From: Lacicoccus halitifaciens
Lineage (GTDB): Bacteria > Bacillota > Bacilli > Staphylococcales > Salinicoccaceae
Length of the DNA stretch: 64,000 nucleotides
NCBI RefSeq assembly: GCF_040544485.1
Contig: NZ_JBDZDV010000002.1
Coordinates: forward strand, 62,001 to 126,000
Reading direction: 5' to 3'
In this document: positions 24,595-33,559 of the stretch, piece after piece
Layout of the letters: the number at the start of each line of letters is the position of its first letter
Position numbering within the stretch: the first letter of the stretch is position 1
Translations under genes and position numbers: made by a program
The notes under the pieces: generated by a model
The model's database searches: none
The model's input: the letters and a program-made list of their open reading frames with translations, nothing else
What the model was told of the DNA's origin: nothing

Positions 24595-25260
24595 TTAATC
24601 TTTTTTGATCAGCAGCCATACATAAAAAATAACATTGAGTAAAAATGCTGCCCATAGGTTCCACTGCTCACCGAAAAGCAGGATAAATGCCCCTGCACCG
24701 GCACCGACCATGAATACAAGGAGCCCTGCAAGCAGTGTCACAAAGGTGGACAGGGCTGCTCTATCATTATGGAATATGGCAAGATAGAGGTTATTCATCA
24801 TGTTTTTCGCATTGCCTGTCATGATGCCGTTGTTGATGCTCGTCGTCTGGATCTTACGGAAGACGGTCAGTTCATACCCGGCAAGCAGCCCCAGCAGAAA
24901 ACCGAGCGCATAGGCACCGATGACATCCTGGAACAGTGCGACAAACATCAGGAAGACCATCTGGAGAAAGAGGTAAGTGCGGTACTTCCGCCATCCATGA
25001 TCCTTAAAGCGCATGACGATGCCCTGGGCCAGGAATGCACCGACGGCAAAACCGGCGAAGGATGCCACATGGACGACCGCTTCAAGAAAATCCCCTGAAA
25101 ACAGCCTTGCCGACATGACGACGATGTTGCCCGTCTGGGCGCTGGCGAAGAGGCCGTCCTGGGTGATGAAGGTGAAGGCATCAATGAACCCCATCAGAAA
25201 AATGGAAAAGACGGTGAGAACCGTCAATGTCTTATCATATTCGGTCCTTTCCTGTTTCAT
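24595..25260 (-). CDS. yoaK: YoaK-family (DUF1275) membrane protein
   Basis: A 221-residue protein with about six membrane helices and the DUF1275 signature FLMGFIDAFTFITQDGLFASAQTGNIVVM near the N-terminus (the AQTGN motif). It also has NNGIMTGNAKNMMNNL in the second half. GGAGGATG before the second Met decides the start at 25260. It has its own promoter and is followed by msrA. The function of the family is unknown; transport of small molecules has been proposed on structural grounds only. Confidence 0.9.
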   Translation of the reverse strand: MKQERTEYDKTLTVLTVFSIFLMGFIDAFTFITQDGLFASAQTGNIVVMSARLFSGDFLEAVVHVASFAGFAVGAFLAQGIVMRFKDHGWRKYRTYLFLQMVFLMFVALFQDVIGAYALGFLLGLLAGYELTVFRKIQTTSINNGIMTGNAKNMMNNLYLAIFHNDRAALSTFVTLLAGLLVFMVGAGAGAFILLFGEQWNLWAAFLLNVIFYVWLLIKKD

Positions 25261-25302
25261 GATCATCCTCCTGACTGGAAAAATGAGCGGGATTATACAA
25301 TC

Positions 25303-25331
25303 AGTATACTTTGCCCTCCGATGCTGTACAA
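25303..25331 (-). promoter_or_regulatory. Promoter of yoaK-msrA
   Basis: On the minus strand TTGTAC, 17 bp, TATACT, 43 bp upstream of the yoaK start. Confidence 0.65.
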
Positions 25332-25354
25332 CTTCATACCTTCCTTTTCCTGCG

Positions 25355-25386
25355 AAAAATAAAACACCCCTCCTTTGAGGAGGGGC
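25355..25386 (-). terminator. Terminator of the SAM-riboswitch operon
   Basis: CCCCTCCT pairs with AGGAGGGG around a TTG loop, with a T-rich stretch on the minus strand, right after the acsA stop. Confidence 0.85.
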
Positions 25387-25393
25387 GCTTCAT

Positions 25394-27079
25394 TTATGCA
25401 TTCTGGTCCACGGCGGATTTTTCTATTTCCATCCGTTTCAGTTCACGCCTCAGTATTTTACCGCTGATGGTCGTCTTCGGCAGTTCATCCATCACTTCAA
25501 TCTCTTTCGGCGCAAGGTGTGCTGCAAGGTTGTTTCTGACGAATACACGGATCTCTTCCAGCAGTTCAGGAGATTCCACGTATCCTTCGCGGAGGACGAT
25601 GAAAGCCTTCACGATCTCGCCGCGGACTTCATGCGGCTTCCCTATGACGCCCGCTTCCTGGATCGCCGGATGTTCGATGAGCTTGCTTTCCACCTCGAAC
25701 GGGCCGATCCGCTCTCCTGAAGAGTTGATCATATCATCATCACGGCTCTGGAAGAACACATAGTCCTCCTCATCCTGATAAGCGAGGTCACCGGATACAT
25801 ACCATCCTTCATATTTGAAGTAGGAGTCGAATTTATCCTTGTTCCCCCATATCTCCTTCATGAGTCCCGGCCACGGCGTCTTCACTGCAAGCTGCCCGAC
25901 CGTGCCGCGCGGCACGACTTCACCGGCCTCATCCAATATGCCGACTTCGATGCCCGGGAAAGGCCGTCCCATCGAGCCGGGCTTGATCTTCTCGCCCGGC
26001 AGGTTGACCACGAGATGCGCGCCCGTCTCCGTCATCCACCATGTATCATGGATCCTCACGCCGAGTTCTTCCCATGCCCAGTAGATGACTTCCGGGTTGA
26101 GCGGTTCACCGACGCTGAGTATGTGCCGCAGGGAGGACAGGTCATAATCCTTCAGTACATCGCCCTGGGATAAAAGCATCCTGAAGGCGGTCGGTGCGCT
26201 GTACCAGATGGTGACACCGAGTTCTGCGATCAGTTTGTACCAGTGCTCCGCTTTGAAGCGTCCGCCCTGGATGACGACCGTTGCACGGTTCAGCCACGGT
26301 GTGAACAATCCGTAGACGCTGCCCGTCACCCATCCCGGGTGCGAGGTGCACCAGTAGACGTCGTCGTCCTTGATGTCGAGCACCCACTTTCCGGACTGGT
26401 ATTGATGCGTCACGACACGGTGCGCATGCAGCACACCTTTCGGCTTGCCCGTCGACCCGCTCGTATAGTGGATCAGCATGCCGTCTTCAGCATCCATCCA
26501 CTCCGTATATTGTTTCCCGTCATCAATGAACGGTTCAGCCTCGATATCTTCTGCGTAAAGGATTGTCTCAAGTGTCGGAATATCCTTCTCCGGCACCCGC
26601 TTCACCATTTCCTTATCCGTGATGAGGAGTTTCGCCCCGCAGTCGTTCATCCTGTCACGTACTGCATCTTCCATGAACGCTTCGAATAAAGGTCCCGCAA
26701 TCGCCCCGATCTTGATCGCAGAAAGGATCGCTATGTAGCACTCCGGGGTCTTCGGCAGGAAGATGAACACCCTGTCACCTTTTTCTATGCCGTTCTCCTT
26801 CAAAATACGTGCATAATGATCGGTCTTCTCCTTCACTTCTTTGAAGGTGTAGCTGACCCTTTCATCCCCGTTCACATAATGGAGCGCCGTCTTATGGCCG
26901 TATCCGTCCTCGACGTGCCTGTCGATCGCCTCATGGGCCATGTTCAAGCGTCCGGTCTTATTGAAGCTCAAGTCTTCACCGGCATCCTCCCATTTAAAAC
27001 TTCTGCGTACTTCCGAATAATTGGGGAGGTTGTAATCCCCGGCCACCGGTTCGATGATTTTCAACTGATTCAAAGTCAC
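25394..27079 (-). CDS. acsA: Acetyl-CoA synthetase
   Basis: Makes acetyl-CoA from acetate, ATP and CoA. The 561 residues contain the AMP-binding P-loop YTSGSTGKPKGVLHAHR (~218-234), the A4/A5 motif IHDTWWMTETG, the hinge motif SGDLAYQDEEDY...SRDDDMINSSGERIGPFEVESKLIEHP, and the C-terminal TISGKILRRELK. The last Lys is the usual acetylation switch. AAAGGAG 8 nt before a GTG (27077-27079) is the best start. It lies 37 bp after the ABC ATPase gene, with no terminator between. It therefore seems to be the fifth gene of the SAM-I riboswitch operon, an unusual position for acsA. Confidence 0.92.
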   Translation of the reverse strand: MTLNQLKIIEPVAGDYNLPNYSEVRRSFKWEDAGEDLSFNKTGRLNMAHEAIDRHVEDGYGHKTALHYVNGDERVSYTFKEVKEKTDHYARILKENGIEKGDRVFIFLPKTPECYIAILSAIKIGAIAGPLFEAFMEDAVRDRMNDCGAKLLITDKEMVKRVPEKDIPTLETILYAEDIEAEPFIDDGKQYTEWMDAEDGMLIHYTSGSTGKPKGVLHAHRVVTHQYQSGKWVLDIKDDDVYWCTSHPGWVTGSVYGLFTPWLNRATVVIQGGRFKAEHWYKLIAELGVTIWYSAPTAFRMLLSQGDVLKDYDLSSLRHILSVGEPLNPEVIYWAWEELGVRIHDTWWMTETGAHLVVNLPGEKIKPGSMGRPFPGIEVGILDEAGEVVPRGTVGQLAVKTPWPGLMKEIWGNKDKFDSYFKYEGWYVSGDLAYQDEEDYVFFQSRDDDMINSSGERIGPFEVESKLIEHPAIQEAGVIGKPHEVRGEIVKAFIVLREGYVESPELLEEIRVFVRNNLAAHLAPKEIEVMDELPKTTISGKILRRELKRMEIEKSAVDQNA

Positions 27080-27116
27080 AATAAAAACTCCTTTACTGAG
27101 GTTATGCATCCATCCC

Positions 27117-27845
27117 TTAAACCCTGCTCAAATCCAGGCTGTTCAAAATGTCCGTTTTATAATTCGCCAGTGCATTGCTGCCCCTGCGGCGCGGCCGCGG
27201 CTCATCCAAAATGATTTCCTGCCCGACCCTGCCCGGCCGGTCTTTCAAAATGACGATTTTATCGCATAAATATGTCGCTTCTTCTATGTCGTGGGTGACC
27301 AGGACGATCGTGGTCCTGTATTCCTCCCAAATTTCCAGGAGCAGGTCCTGAAGCTGCATTTTAGTGAAAGCATCCAGTGCACTGAACGGCTCATCCAGCA
27401 GAAGCACTTCGGGAGAAGTGATCAGCGCACGGGCGATGGCGACACGCTGGGCCATACCGCCGGATAATTCCTTCGGGTAAAGATGCTCACTGCCCGCAAG
27501 ACCAACATCCCTCAAATATTTTCTCCCAATTTCATCCTTCGATTCCTTTTTGCCTTTCAAACCGAACGTGACGTTCTCCATCACATTCAGCCATGGCATG
27601 AGACGGGGTTCCTGGAATATGAATCCTGTGGACGCCTCGACTTTCCTCGATGCTTTTCCGTTGATTTCAACCTCGCCGCGGTACCCTGTATCCAGGCCGG
27701 AAATCGCCCTGAGGACAGTACTTTTACCGCATCCGCTTGTCCCGAGTAACCCGACGATTTCACCCGGATCTGCTTCGAAAGAAACATTTTTCACGACTTC
27801 TTTGCCGTTGAAGGACCGGGAAATATTATTGATGTTCAGACTCAT
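27117..27845 (-). CDS. Sulfonate/taurine-type ABC importer ATPase
   Basis: A 242-residue import ATPase of the SsuB/TauB/NrtD group. Walker A is GTSGCGKST (~36-44), the Q-loop FIFQEPRLMPW, the signature LSGGMAQRVAIARAL (~128-142), Walker B LLLDEPFSALD, and the His switch VTHDIEEATYL. The short spacing to its permease (10 bp) shows one operon. The placement under a SAM riboswitch argues that the cargo is a sulfur source such as an aliphatic sulfonate or sulfate ester, though SsuABC-like systems also carry thiamine precursors and nitrate. Confidence 0.88.
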   Translation of the reverse strand: MSLNINNISRSFNGKEVVKNVSFEADPGEIVGLLGTSGCGKSTVLRAISGLDTGYRGEVEINGKASRKVEASTGFIFQEPRLMPWLNVMENVTFGLKGKKESKDEIGRKYLRDVGLAGSEHLYPKELSGGMAQRVAIARALITSPEVLLLDEPFSALDAFTKMQLQDLLLEIWEEYRTTIVLVTHDIEEATYLCDKIVILKDRPGRVGQEIILDEPRPRRRGSNALANYKTDILNSLDLSRV

Positions 27846-27855
27846 CTGATCCCTC

Positions 27856-28701
27856 CTAAGCTTTCACAGCATTATCCTGCCAATGCAGGGATTTCTGTTC
27901 CACAATTTTTAAAAGCCAGTCGGTTGACTTGCCGACCACCGCAAAAAGAATGATGCTTGCCAAAATGGTCTCAGGGGACAATGTATTCTGGCCGAGCACA
28001 AGCAGATAACCGAGACCTGAACTCGCACCCATGAGCTCGGCTGCCACCACAAACATCCAACCGAGGCCGAGGCCGCTTCGGATCCCCGTCAGGAACGACG
28101 GCAGGGATGCCGGGAGGATCACACGTCTGATCAGCTCGAATGTATTCAGGCCGTACATCTTCCCCACCTCGATCAATTTCCGGTCCACACCGTTGATGCC
28201 GCTGACGACATTCAGATACACCGGGAAAAAGACACCGACAGCAATCATCGTGACTTTTGAAGGTTCTCCGATGCCCATCCACAGGATGAACAGAGGCACC
28301 CATGCAAGGGAAGGGATTGAACGGAATGCCTGTATCATCGGGTCGAACAACTGCTCCGCCTTCTTATAGAAGCCGACGATCGAACCGAGTATCACCGCAA
28401 ATGCCGTACCGATCAGGAACCCTATCAACACCCTGTACAATGTGATGCCGACATGGCCCCACAGGCTGCCGTCGGCGGCGAGGCCGGCGATGGTATCCAA
28501 AATGACCGTCGGTGCCGGCAATTGATAAGAAGGGAAAACCTCTGCACGGCTCAGCAATTCCCATGCAATGATGAGGATGATCGGCAGTATGCTCCCGAGT
28601 ATGACGGTCTGCACCCTGCTCTTTTGAGATTTCAACCCGCCCCTGCCCTGTGGTTTGGTGCCATGCAGCTCACCTGCGGTCAATTCCGAACTTTTTTTCA
28701 C
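27856..28701 (-). CDS. Sulfonate/taurine-type ABC importer permease
   Basis: A 281-residue permease with about six helices and the BPD_transp_1 EAA-like loop (IEVGKMYGLNTFELIRRVILPASLPSFLTGIRSGLGLGWMFVVAAELMG, ~180-230), typical of SsuC/TauC. Two GTG codons are possible starts. The one at 28699-28701 has GGAG 8 nt upstream, while the earlier one overlaps that site. It lies 20 bp after the binding-protein gene. Function follows from the neighbours. Confidence 0.88.
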   Translation of the reverse strand: MKKSSELTAGELHGTKPQGRGGLKSQKSRVQTVILGSILPIILIIAWELLSRAEVFPSYQLPAPTVILDTIAGLAADGSLWGHVGITLYRVLIGFLIGTAFAVILGSIVGFYKKAEQLFDPMIQAFRSIPSLAWVPLFILWMGIGEPSKVTMIAVGVFFPVYLNVVSGINGVDRKLIEVGKMYGLNTFELIRRVILPASLPSFLTGIRSGLGLGWMFVVAAELMGASSGLGYLLVLGQNTLSPETILASIILFAVVGKSTDWLLKIVEQKSLHWQDNAVKA

Positions 28702-28721
28702 TAAAATCACTCCGTTCCACT

Positions 28722-29732
28722 CTAATTCGAAGATTCTATCGTTTCTTCTGCGTATGACGGGTCAATCAGGTCATCCGTCAGCTGTTCCACATCAATATCC
28801 GGTCCGATGGCATCCGAATCCTGGAGTATCCTGCCCGCTTCCAGCACCGACTCATGCTGGGCAGCGCCCGGGACGGGGCTTGAAAAATCGTTTCTTTCAA
28901 GCTGCTTTTCAGCAACAGCCTGATCAATTTGAGCCTCTTCCATCAGTATTTCAGCTGCTTCTTCGGGGTTTTCCTGTATCCATTCCCTCGCTTTTTCATA
29001 CACTTCAATCACGCGTCCGACATGTTCAGGGTAGTCTTCTGCGAATGCTTCCCTCACATTCAAGAAGCCGTAAGTGTTGAAGTCAGGATTCCTGTAAAAC
29101 AGCTCCGCGCCTGAGTCGACCTCAAGGCGTGCCATATGCGGATCAAGCCCCGCCCATGCATCCACGCCGCCATTATTCAGCGTTGTTGCGCCATCGCTGT
29201 GCTGCACGTTGACGATTTCCACGTCATCCTGGCTCAGCCCTTCCTCGGCCATGGCTCTCAATAAGAATATGTAGGGGTCTGTTCCGAGGGTCGCCGCCAC
29301 CCTCTTACCTTTCAGGTCTCCAATCGATTCAATGTCCGACTCTGCACTTTTGACGAGCGCCGTCCATTCCGGCTGGGAATATATATACACGTTTTTAATC
29401 GGTGCGCCATTCGCTTTGGACATCAGTGCAGCAGCCCCGGCGGAAGAACCAAAGTCGACGCTGTTGCTGTTCAGAAATTCGAGCGCTTTATTGCTCCCGT
29501 GGCTGAGTGTCCATGAAACATCGATGCCGTCTTCTTCAAATTCCTCTTCGGCCCAGCCGAACTCCTTAAGTACGAGGCTCGTTGGTGAGTAATAAGCATA
29601 GTCCAGGCGTATCTCTTCCGGTCCTTCCGCTGAATCCGAAGATTCAGCGGCGCCGGAGGCGCATCCCGCAAGGAGCGCAAGTGAAATCAGTACGGCCGGC
29701 AACCTGTATTTACCGTTCAATATCTTCTTCAT
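28722..29732 (-). CDS. Sulfonate/taurine-type ABC substrate-binding lipoprotein
   Basis: A 336-residue SsuA/TauA/NMT1-like binding protein. The lipobox is LISLALLAGCASG (Cys24), then a Ser/Glu linker. The fold-typical stretch LDYAYYSPTSLVLKEFGWAEEEFEEDGIDVSWTLSHGSNKALEFLNSNSVDFGSSAGAAALMSKANGAPIKNVY (~48-120) lines the ligand pocket. KGKRVAATLGTDPYIFLLRAMAEEGL is the second-lobe entry. It lies 16 bp after the homocysteine synthase gene, so it is read from the same SAM-controlled transcript. Ligand inferred to be a sulfur compound. Confidence 0.88.
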   Translation of the reverse strand: MKKILNGKYRLPAVLISLALLAGCASGAAESSDSAEGPEEIRLDYAYYSPTSLVLKEFGWAEEEFEEDGIDVSWTLSHGSNKALEFLNSNSVDFGSSAGAAALMSKANGAPIKNVYIYSQPEWTALVKSAESDIESIGDLKGKRVAATLGTDPYIFLLRAMAEEGLSQDDVEIVNVQHSDGATTLNNGGVDAWAGLDPHMARLEVDSGAELFYRNPDFNTYGFLNVREAFAEDYPEHVGRVIEVYEKAREWIQENPEEAAEILMEEAQIDQAVAEKQLERNDFSSPVPGAAQHESVLEAGRILQDSDAIGPDIDVEQLTDDLIDPSYAEETIESSN

Positions 29733-29748
29733 TCCGGTTCCCCCTCAA

Positions 29749-31545
29749 TTAAATCTCGCATGCATATGTTGATATCGTGCCGCGGAGGCGCTGCGCCTCC
29801 TTATATGTGCAGCGGTTGTGGACGACCTGGAGGCCGCCGTCTTTTGCGATATCTGCAGCTTCAGGCGAAATCACGCCCTCCTGCAGCCAGAATACTTCAG
29901 GCTTCACTTCGACCGCCTCTTTGGCAATGCCCACCGCCGCTTCAGGGCTTCTGAACACCTGGACAACATCGATATGTTCTGGCACACTCTTCAGATCCGG
30001 ATATGCCTTTTCACCGAGTATCTCGGTTTCCCTCGGGTTGACCGGGATGATTTTATAGCCGAGCCTCTGCATCTTCCGGGCGAGCCTGTAGCTCGGGCGT
30101 GATTCCTTGCCGCTCAGGCCGACGACCGCCAATGTCTTCTGGCGGGTCTTCTCCTCGCCGTCCTCCGTCACTTTCTCAGTCGCTGCGTTCAATATCCTCT
30201 TGATCACGCCTTCATCGTTGATGACGATCTCTTCCGCTTCGCCTGTATCAATTCCTGTCGCTTTCGACAGTGCCTGGCTCAGGTCGTTCTGGATGTCCCT
30301 TACGGATTCGATGCCGACCGACAGGCGCACAAGTTCCTCGTATACGCCCGTTTCATCGAGCTGTTCTTTCGTCATCTGCTGGTGCGTCGTAGAAGCCGGA
30401 TGGATGATCAGTGATTTCGCATCACCGACGTTCGCGACATGTGACCACAGTGCCACACTGTCGATCAGCTTCTTGCCGGCCGCTTTGCCGCCTTTGATGC
30501 CGAATGTGATGATGGAGCCGTAGCCGTTTTTGAAGTACTTCTTCGCAAGGTCGTGGGAAGGATGCGTTTCAAGGCCCGGGTAGTTGACCCATTCCACTGC
30601 CGGATGTTCCGTCAAAAACTTCGCCAGCTTTTCAGCGTTTTCATTATGGCGTTCCACACGGACGTGCAGTGTCTCAAGCCCCTGGATCAGATTGAATGCG
30701 TTCTGCGGGCTCAGTGTCGCACCGAAGTCCCTGAGGAGCTGCACACGGATCTTTGTGCTGAATGCAAGCGTGCCGAAGTCCGCTGCATAGCTTAGGCCGT
30801 TGTAGCTTGGATCCGGCTCCGTGAATTCCGGGAATTTCTCCGTATTCCAGTTGAAGCGTCCGCCGTCGACGACGACCCCGCCGATCGAGGTGCCATGCCC
30901 GCCGATCCATTTTGTTGCGGAATGGACGACGATGTCTGCGCCGAGCGTGATCGGCTTACATGTATGCGGTGTTGCGAATGTATTGTCGATGATGAACGGC
31001 ACGCCCGCCTCATGTGCGATATCCGCCACAGCCTCTATATCGAGGACCTGCAGCCCCGGGTTGCCGATGGTCTCACCGAAGACCGCTTTCGTCTTGTCCG
31101 TGATGGCTGCCCTGAAATTCTCAGGATCCGTCGGATCGACGAACTTCACATTGATGCCGTAGCGCGGCAGCGTCACTGCGAACAGGTTGTATGTACCGCC
31201 GTACAGGTTCGCACCGGCGACGATTTCATCCCCTGCACTTGCCAGGTTAAGGATGGACAGTGTGATTGCCGCCATGCCGGAGGAAGTCGCCACTGCCGCC
31301 ACCCCTTCTTCAAGCAGTGCCATGCGCTTTTCAAACACTTCCACCGTCGGGTTTCCGATGCGGGAGTAGATGTTGCCCGGCTCATCCAGCGAGAACAGGC
31401 TTTCCGCATGATCCGTATCCTGGAATACGTAAGAAGTCGTCTGGTAGATCGGCACCGCCCGCGAGCCCGTCGTCGGGTCCGGCGCCTGGCCTCCGTGCAG
31501 TGATATGGTTTCGAGATCGTATGTTGAGTTATGTGAATTTGACAT
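29749..31545 (-). CDS. metY: O-acetylhomoserine sulfhydrylase fused to a CoA-binding domain
   Basis: A 598-residue fusion. Residues ~1-425 are a PLP enzyme of the Cys/Met metabolism class, which makes homocysteine from O-acetylhomoserine and sulfide. Evidence includes LHGGQAPDPTTGSRAVPIYQTTSYVF, YSRIGNPTVEVFEKR, and the PLP-lysine motif DIVVHSATKWIGGHGTSIGGV. Residues ~465-598 are a YccU-type CoA-binding Rossmann domain (TLAVVGLSGKESRPSYRLARKMQRLGYKIIPVNPRETEILG...VQVFRSPEAA...WLQEGVISPEAADIAKDGGLQVVHNRC). GGAGGAATGG sets the start. It is the first gene behind the SAM-I riboswitch. Normal MetY is about 430 residues, so the C-terminal extension is a true extra domain. Confidence 0.93.
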   Translation of the reverse strand: MSNSHNSTYDLETISLHGGQAPDPTTGSRAVPIYQTTSYVFQDTDHAESLFSLDEPGNIYSRIGNPTVEVFEKRMALLEEGVAAVATSSGMAAITLSILNLASAGDEIVAGANLYGGTYNLFAVTLPRYGINVKFVDPTDPENFRAAITDKTKAVFGETIGNPGLQVLDIEAVADIAHEAGVPFIIDNTFATPHTCKPITLGADIVVHSATKWIGGHGTSIGGVVVDGGRFNWNTEKFPEFTEPDPSYNGLSYAADFGTLAFSTKIRVQLLRDFGATLSPQNAFNLIQGLETLHVRVERHNENAEKLAKFLTEHPAVEWVNYPGLETHPSHDLAKKYFKNGYGSIITFGIKGGKAAGKKLIDSVALWSHVANVGDAKSLIIHPASTTHQQMTKEQLDETGVYEELVRLSVGIESVRDIQNDLSQALSKATGIDTGEAEEIVINDEGVIKRILNAATEKVTEDGEEKTRQKTLAVVGLSGKESRPSYRLARKMQRLGYKIIPVNPRETEILGEKAYPDLKSVPEHIDVVQVFRSPEAAVGIAKEAVEVKPEVFWLQEGVISPEAADIAKDGGLQVVHNRCTYKEAQRLRGTISTYACEI

Positions 31546-31572
31546 GTCCATTCCTCCAATTTTTTATGTAAT

Positions 31573-31612
31573 GAAAAAGCCCTCTTCTTTTGTGTATAAG
31601 AAGAGAGCCTTT
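31573..31612 (-). terminator. Riboswitch-controlled terminator of the SAM-I leader
   Basis: A 13-14-bp stem around AGGCTCTCTTCTT / AAGAAGAGGGCTT (minus strand) ends in a T-run, between the aptamer and the metY ribosome site. Confidence 0.88.
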
Positions 31613-31613
31613 A

Positions 31614-31728
31614 CTCCTCTTATCTTCCAGGATGAAAATCCTGCAGGAATTAGCACCTTTTTAAGCAATGCTGCCTAATGGTTGCCGGGCGTCACAGGGC
31701 CAGTCCCTCTGCCTCTCTTGATAAGCTG
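31614..31728 (-). promoter_or_regulatory. SAM-I (S-box) riboswitch
   Basis: On the minus strand the conserved core reads CTTATCAAGAGAGGCAGAGG, then GACTGGCCCTGTGACGCCCG, GCAACC, AAGGTGCTAATTCC and the closing GATAAGAGG. These are the P1-P4 elements of SAM-I. High SAM favours the terminator that follows. It controls the metY-ABC-acsA operon. Confidence 0.97.
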
Positions 31729-31753
31729 GTTCATTATTTTATTAATGCATATT

Positions 31754-31782
31754 ACAATACTATGATTATATGGATTTGTCAA
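31754..31782 (-). promoter_or_regulatory. Promoter of the SAM-riboswitch operon
   Basis: On the minus strand TTGACA, 17 bp, TATTGT, about 25 bp upstream of the aptamer. Confidence 0.65.
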
Positions 31783-31850
31783 AGTATTTTTTAAATATTT
31801 CGTTTATATGAACAATTGGGACAACCGGACATCAAAAATCTTACAGCAAA

Positions 31851-31885
31851 AAACAAACCCTCCGGGACAGACCCGGAGGGTTTGG
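31851..31885 (-). terminator. Terminator of the amine oxidase gene
   Basis: AAACCCTCCGGG pairs perfectly with CCCGGAGGGTTT (31855-31866 with 31872-31883), with T-rich sequence on the minus strand. Confidence 0.85.
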
Positions 31886-31900
31886 AAAGTTCATTCAGGT

Positions 31901-33286
31901 TCAGTCATCCACCTGGGCAAGGTTTTCATCTTCCAGGTTTCCATCTTCCAGATTTTCATTGAAAGTCTGTGCCACCTGCAGGAACTTGGACACTTCCCTG
32001 CTGGTCGTGAGTCCGGTCTCGATGGCGCCGTCCATATAGCCGGCCCAGCCGTTCGCAAAGTCGGAGCCCGCCAGGAACACGCCGCCTTCCGGCCGTTTCA
32101 CTTCCTGGCCGTACTTGGTCAGCTGCTCTTTTTTGATGACACCCCACGTGCCTTTGGCGAATTCGTCCTCCACCCAGTTATGGCCGGCACTTTCAATGAC
32201 TTCGAGGTCCGGAATCCAGACCCTGAGCGCCTTCTCGACTGCTTTCGGGTCGTTCATATCAAGCGTGGAATCCGAGCCGAAGCCCATGATGATCCCCTCA
32301 TCCCCTGCTTCATTGATGAATTCCGTGTGGGCAAGGTTGACCGGGAATTCGGCCGTCGCCTTGAAGGTGGACGGTCCTTTCAGCCCGCGGACTTTGGCCC
32401 ATACTTTGATGCCCTCGCTCGCCTGCTTCTCTTCGGAAAACGCACGTTTTTCCTCCGAAAGTTCCGGTGTGAACTTGATATCGTTCAGCACGTTCACCGG
32501 CACGGCAACGACCACCGCCTTACAGGTGAATTCCTCACCTTCCCTTGAGACGACTTTATAACCCTCGGTCGTCTTAACGACGGAGTCCACCGGTGTGGAC
32601 AGCCTGAGTTCCGACTTGCTGTCGGCCATCATGCTCTCAATCAGTGATTTCGTTCCCGTCTTCATGCTGTACTGCTCGAATGTCGCCTGGAACTCCTGCA
32701 TATCATGCCCCGTGAGCGCAGCCCAGCGGTAGGCATGGGCAAGCCCCGGCGCCTCCAGATTGGAGGTGCTCGTATAGCCGCTCCACAATGAATTCAGTAG
32801 ACCGTTCATTTCAGGCGTGACTGCATGCTGGATTTCCCTGAGCTTATCCGCCACCGAATACTGGTCGACCGCTTTCAAGGAATCGTCATGATAAGGATTG
32901 AAAGGACGTTCGAAGTACCGGTTTGCAGCCGCATCCGCCAGGAACACCTCCATGCCTTCCATCAGTTTCTGAGTCATGAATTCCTGTGTATCGACGATGA
33001 CCTTGTCTTTCGTCGCAAGATACGCATGCTCTGCCGACGGTGACTCCTTGACCTCAATGCCGTAACGTGTGATCTCAGCCCACATATGCGGCTGGTTCCA
33101 GTGGATGTAGGTGCCGCCCATCTCAATTTCCTTGCCCAGTCTTTTATCAAACCATGTCCGTCCGCCAATGCGGTCCCTCGCCTCCAGGGTCAAAGTGTCA
33201 TACCCCTTGTTGCTCAACTCCCTTGACGCGGTCACTCCTGCAAAACCGGCACCGACAACGATTACATCATAGTTATTTTTAGTCAT
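31901..33286 (-). CDS. Flavin-containing amine oxidase
   Basis: FAD-dependent amine oxidase of the monoamine/polyamine oxidase family, 461 residues. The N-terminal fold is YDVIVVGAGFAGVTASRELSNKGYDTLTLEARDRIGGRTWF (GxGxxG and the GGRTW motif, ~6-46). The C-terminal FAD motif is GGVFLAGSDFANGWAGYMDGAIETGLTTSREV. An acidic tail (NENLEDGNLEDENLAQVDD) holds a small NLED/DENL repeat. No signal peptide, so cytosolic. It would oxidise a primary or secondary amine to aldehyde with release of hydrogen peroxide. GAGGGGAAG precedes the ATG. The GcvT-like gene lies upstream in the same direction. Confidence 0.9.
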   Translation of the reverse strand: MTKNNYDVIVVGAGFAGVTASRELSNKGYDTLTLEARDRIGGRTWFDKRLGKEIEMGGTYIHWNQPHMWAEITRYGIEVKESPSAEHAYLATKDKVIVDTQEFMTQKLMEGMEVFLADAAANRYFERPFNPYHDDSLKAVDQYSVADKLREIQHAVTPEMNGLLNSLWSGYTSTSNLEAPGLAHAYRWAALTGHDMQEFQATFEQYSMKTGTKSLIESMMADSKSELRLSTPVDSVVKTTEGYKVVSREGEEFTCKAVVVAVPVNVLNDIKFTPELSEEKRAFSEEKQASEGIKVWAKVRGLKGPSTFKATAEFPVNLAHTEFINEAGDEGIIMGFGSDSTLDMNDPKAVEKALRVWIPDLEVIESAGHNWVEDEFAKGTWGVIKKEQLTKYGQEVKRPEGGVFLAGSDFANGWAGYMDGAIETGLTTSREVSKFLQVAQTFNENLEDGNLEDENLAQVDD

Positions 33287-33559
33287 TGAATATCTTCCCC
33301 TCAGATATTGGATTGGAGTGATTAATATAGTCCAAAATTACTTCGTTCTAAATTAACCAATGTGCGATATATGCTTCTGCATCTCAACATTTCGTGTTAA
33401 TTCCCAATTTTGATTTCACTCTGACTTTATTGTGTTGTCGTTTGAATTGTACCTTCATCATCAATGCAGGAATGCCCCTTATACATAAACAGTCCCCCGG
33501 GACATCAAATGTTCTGCATAAGGGTCATCAGGCAAGGGAACCGGATCATCGCTCTTCGT

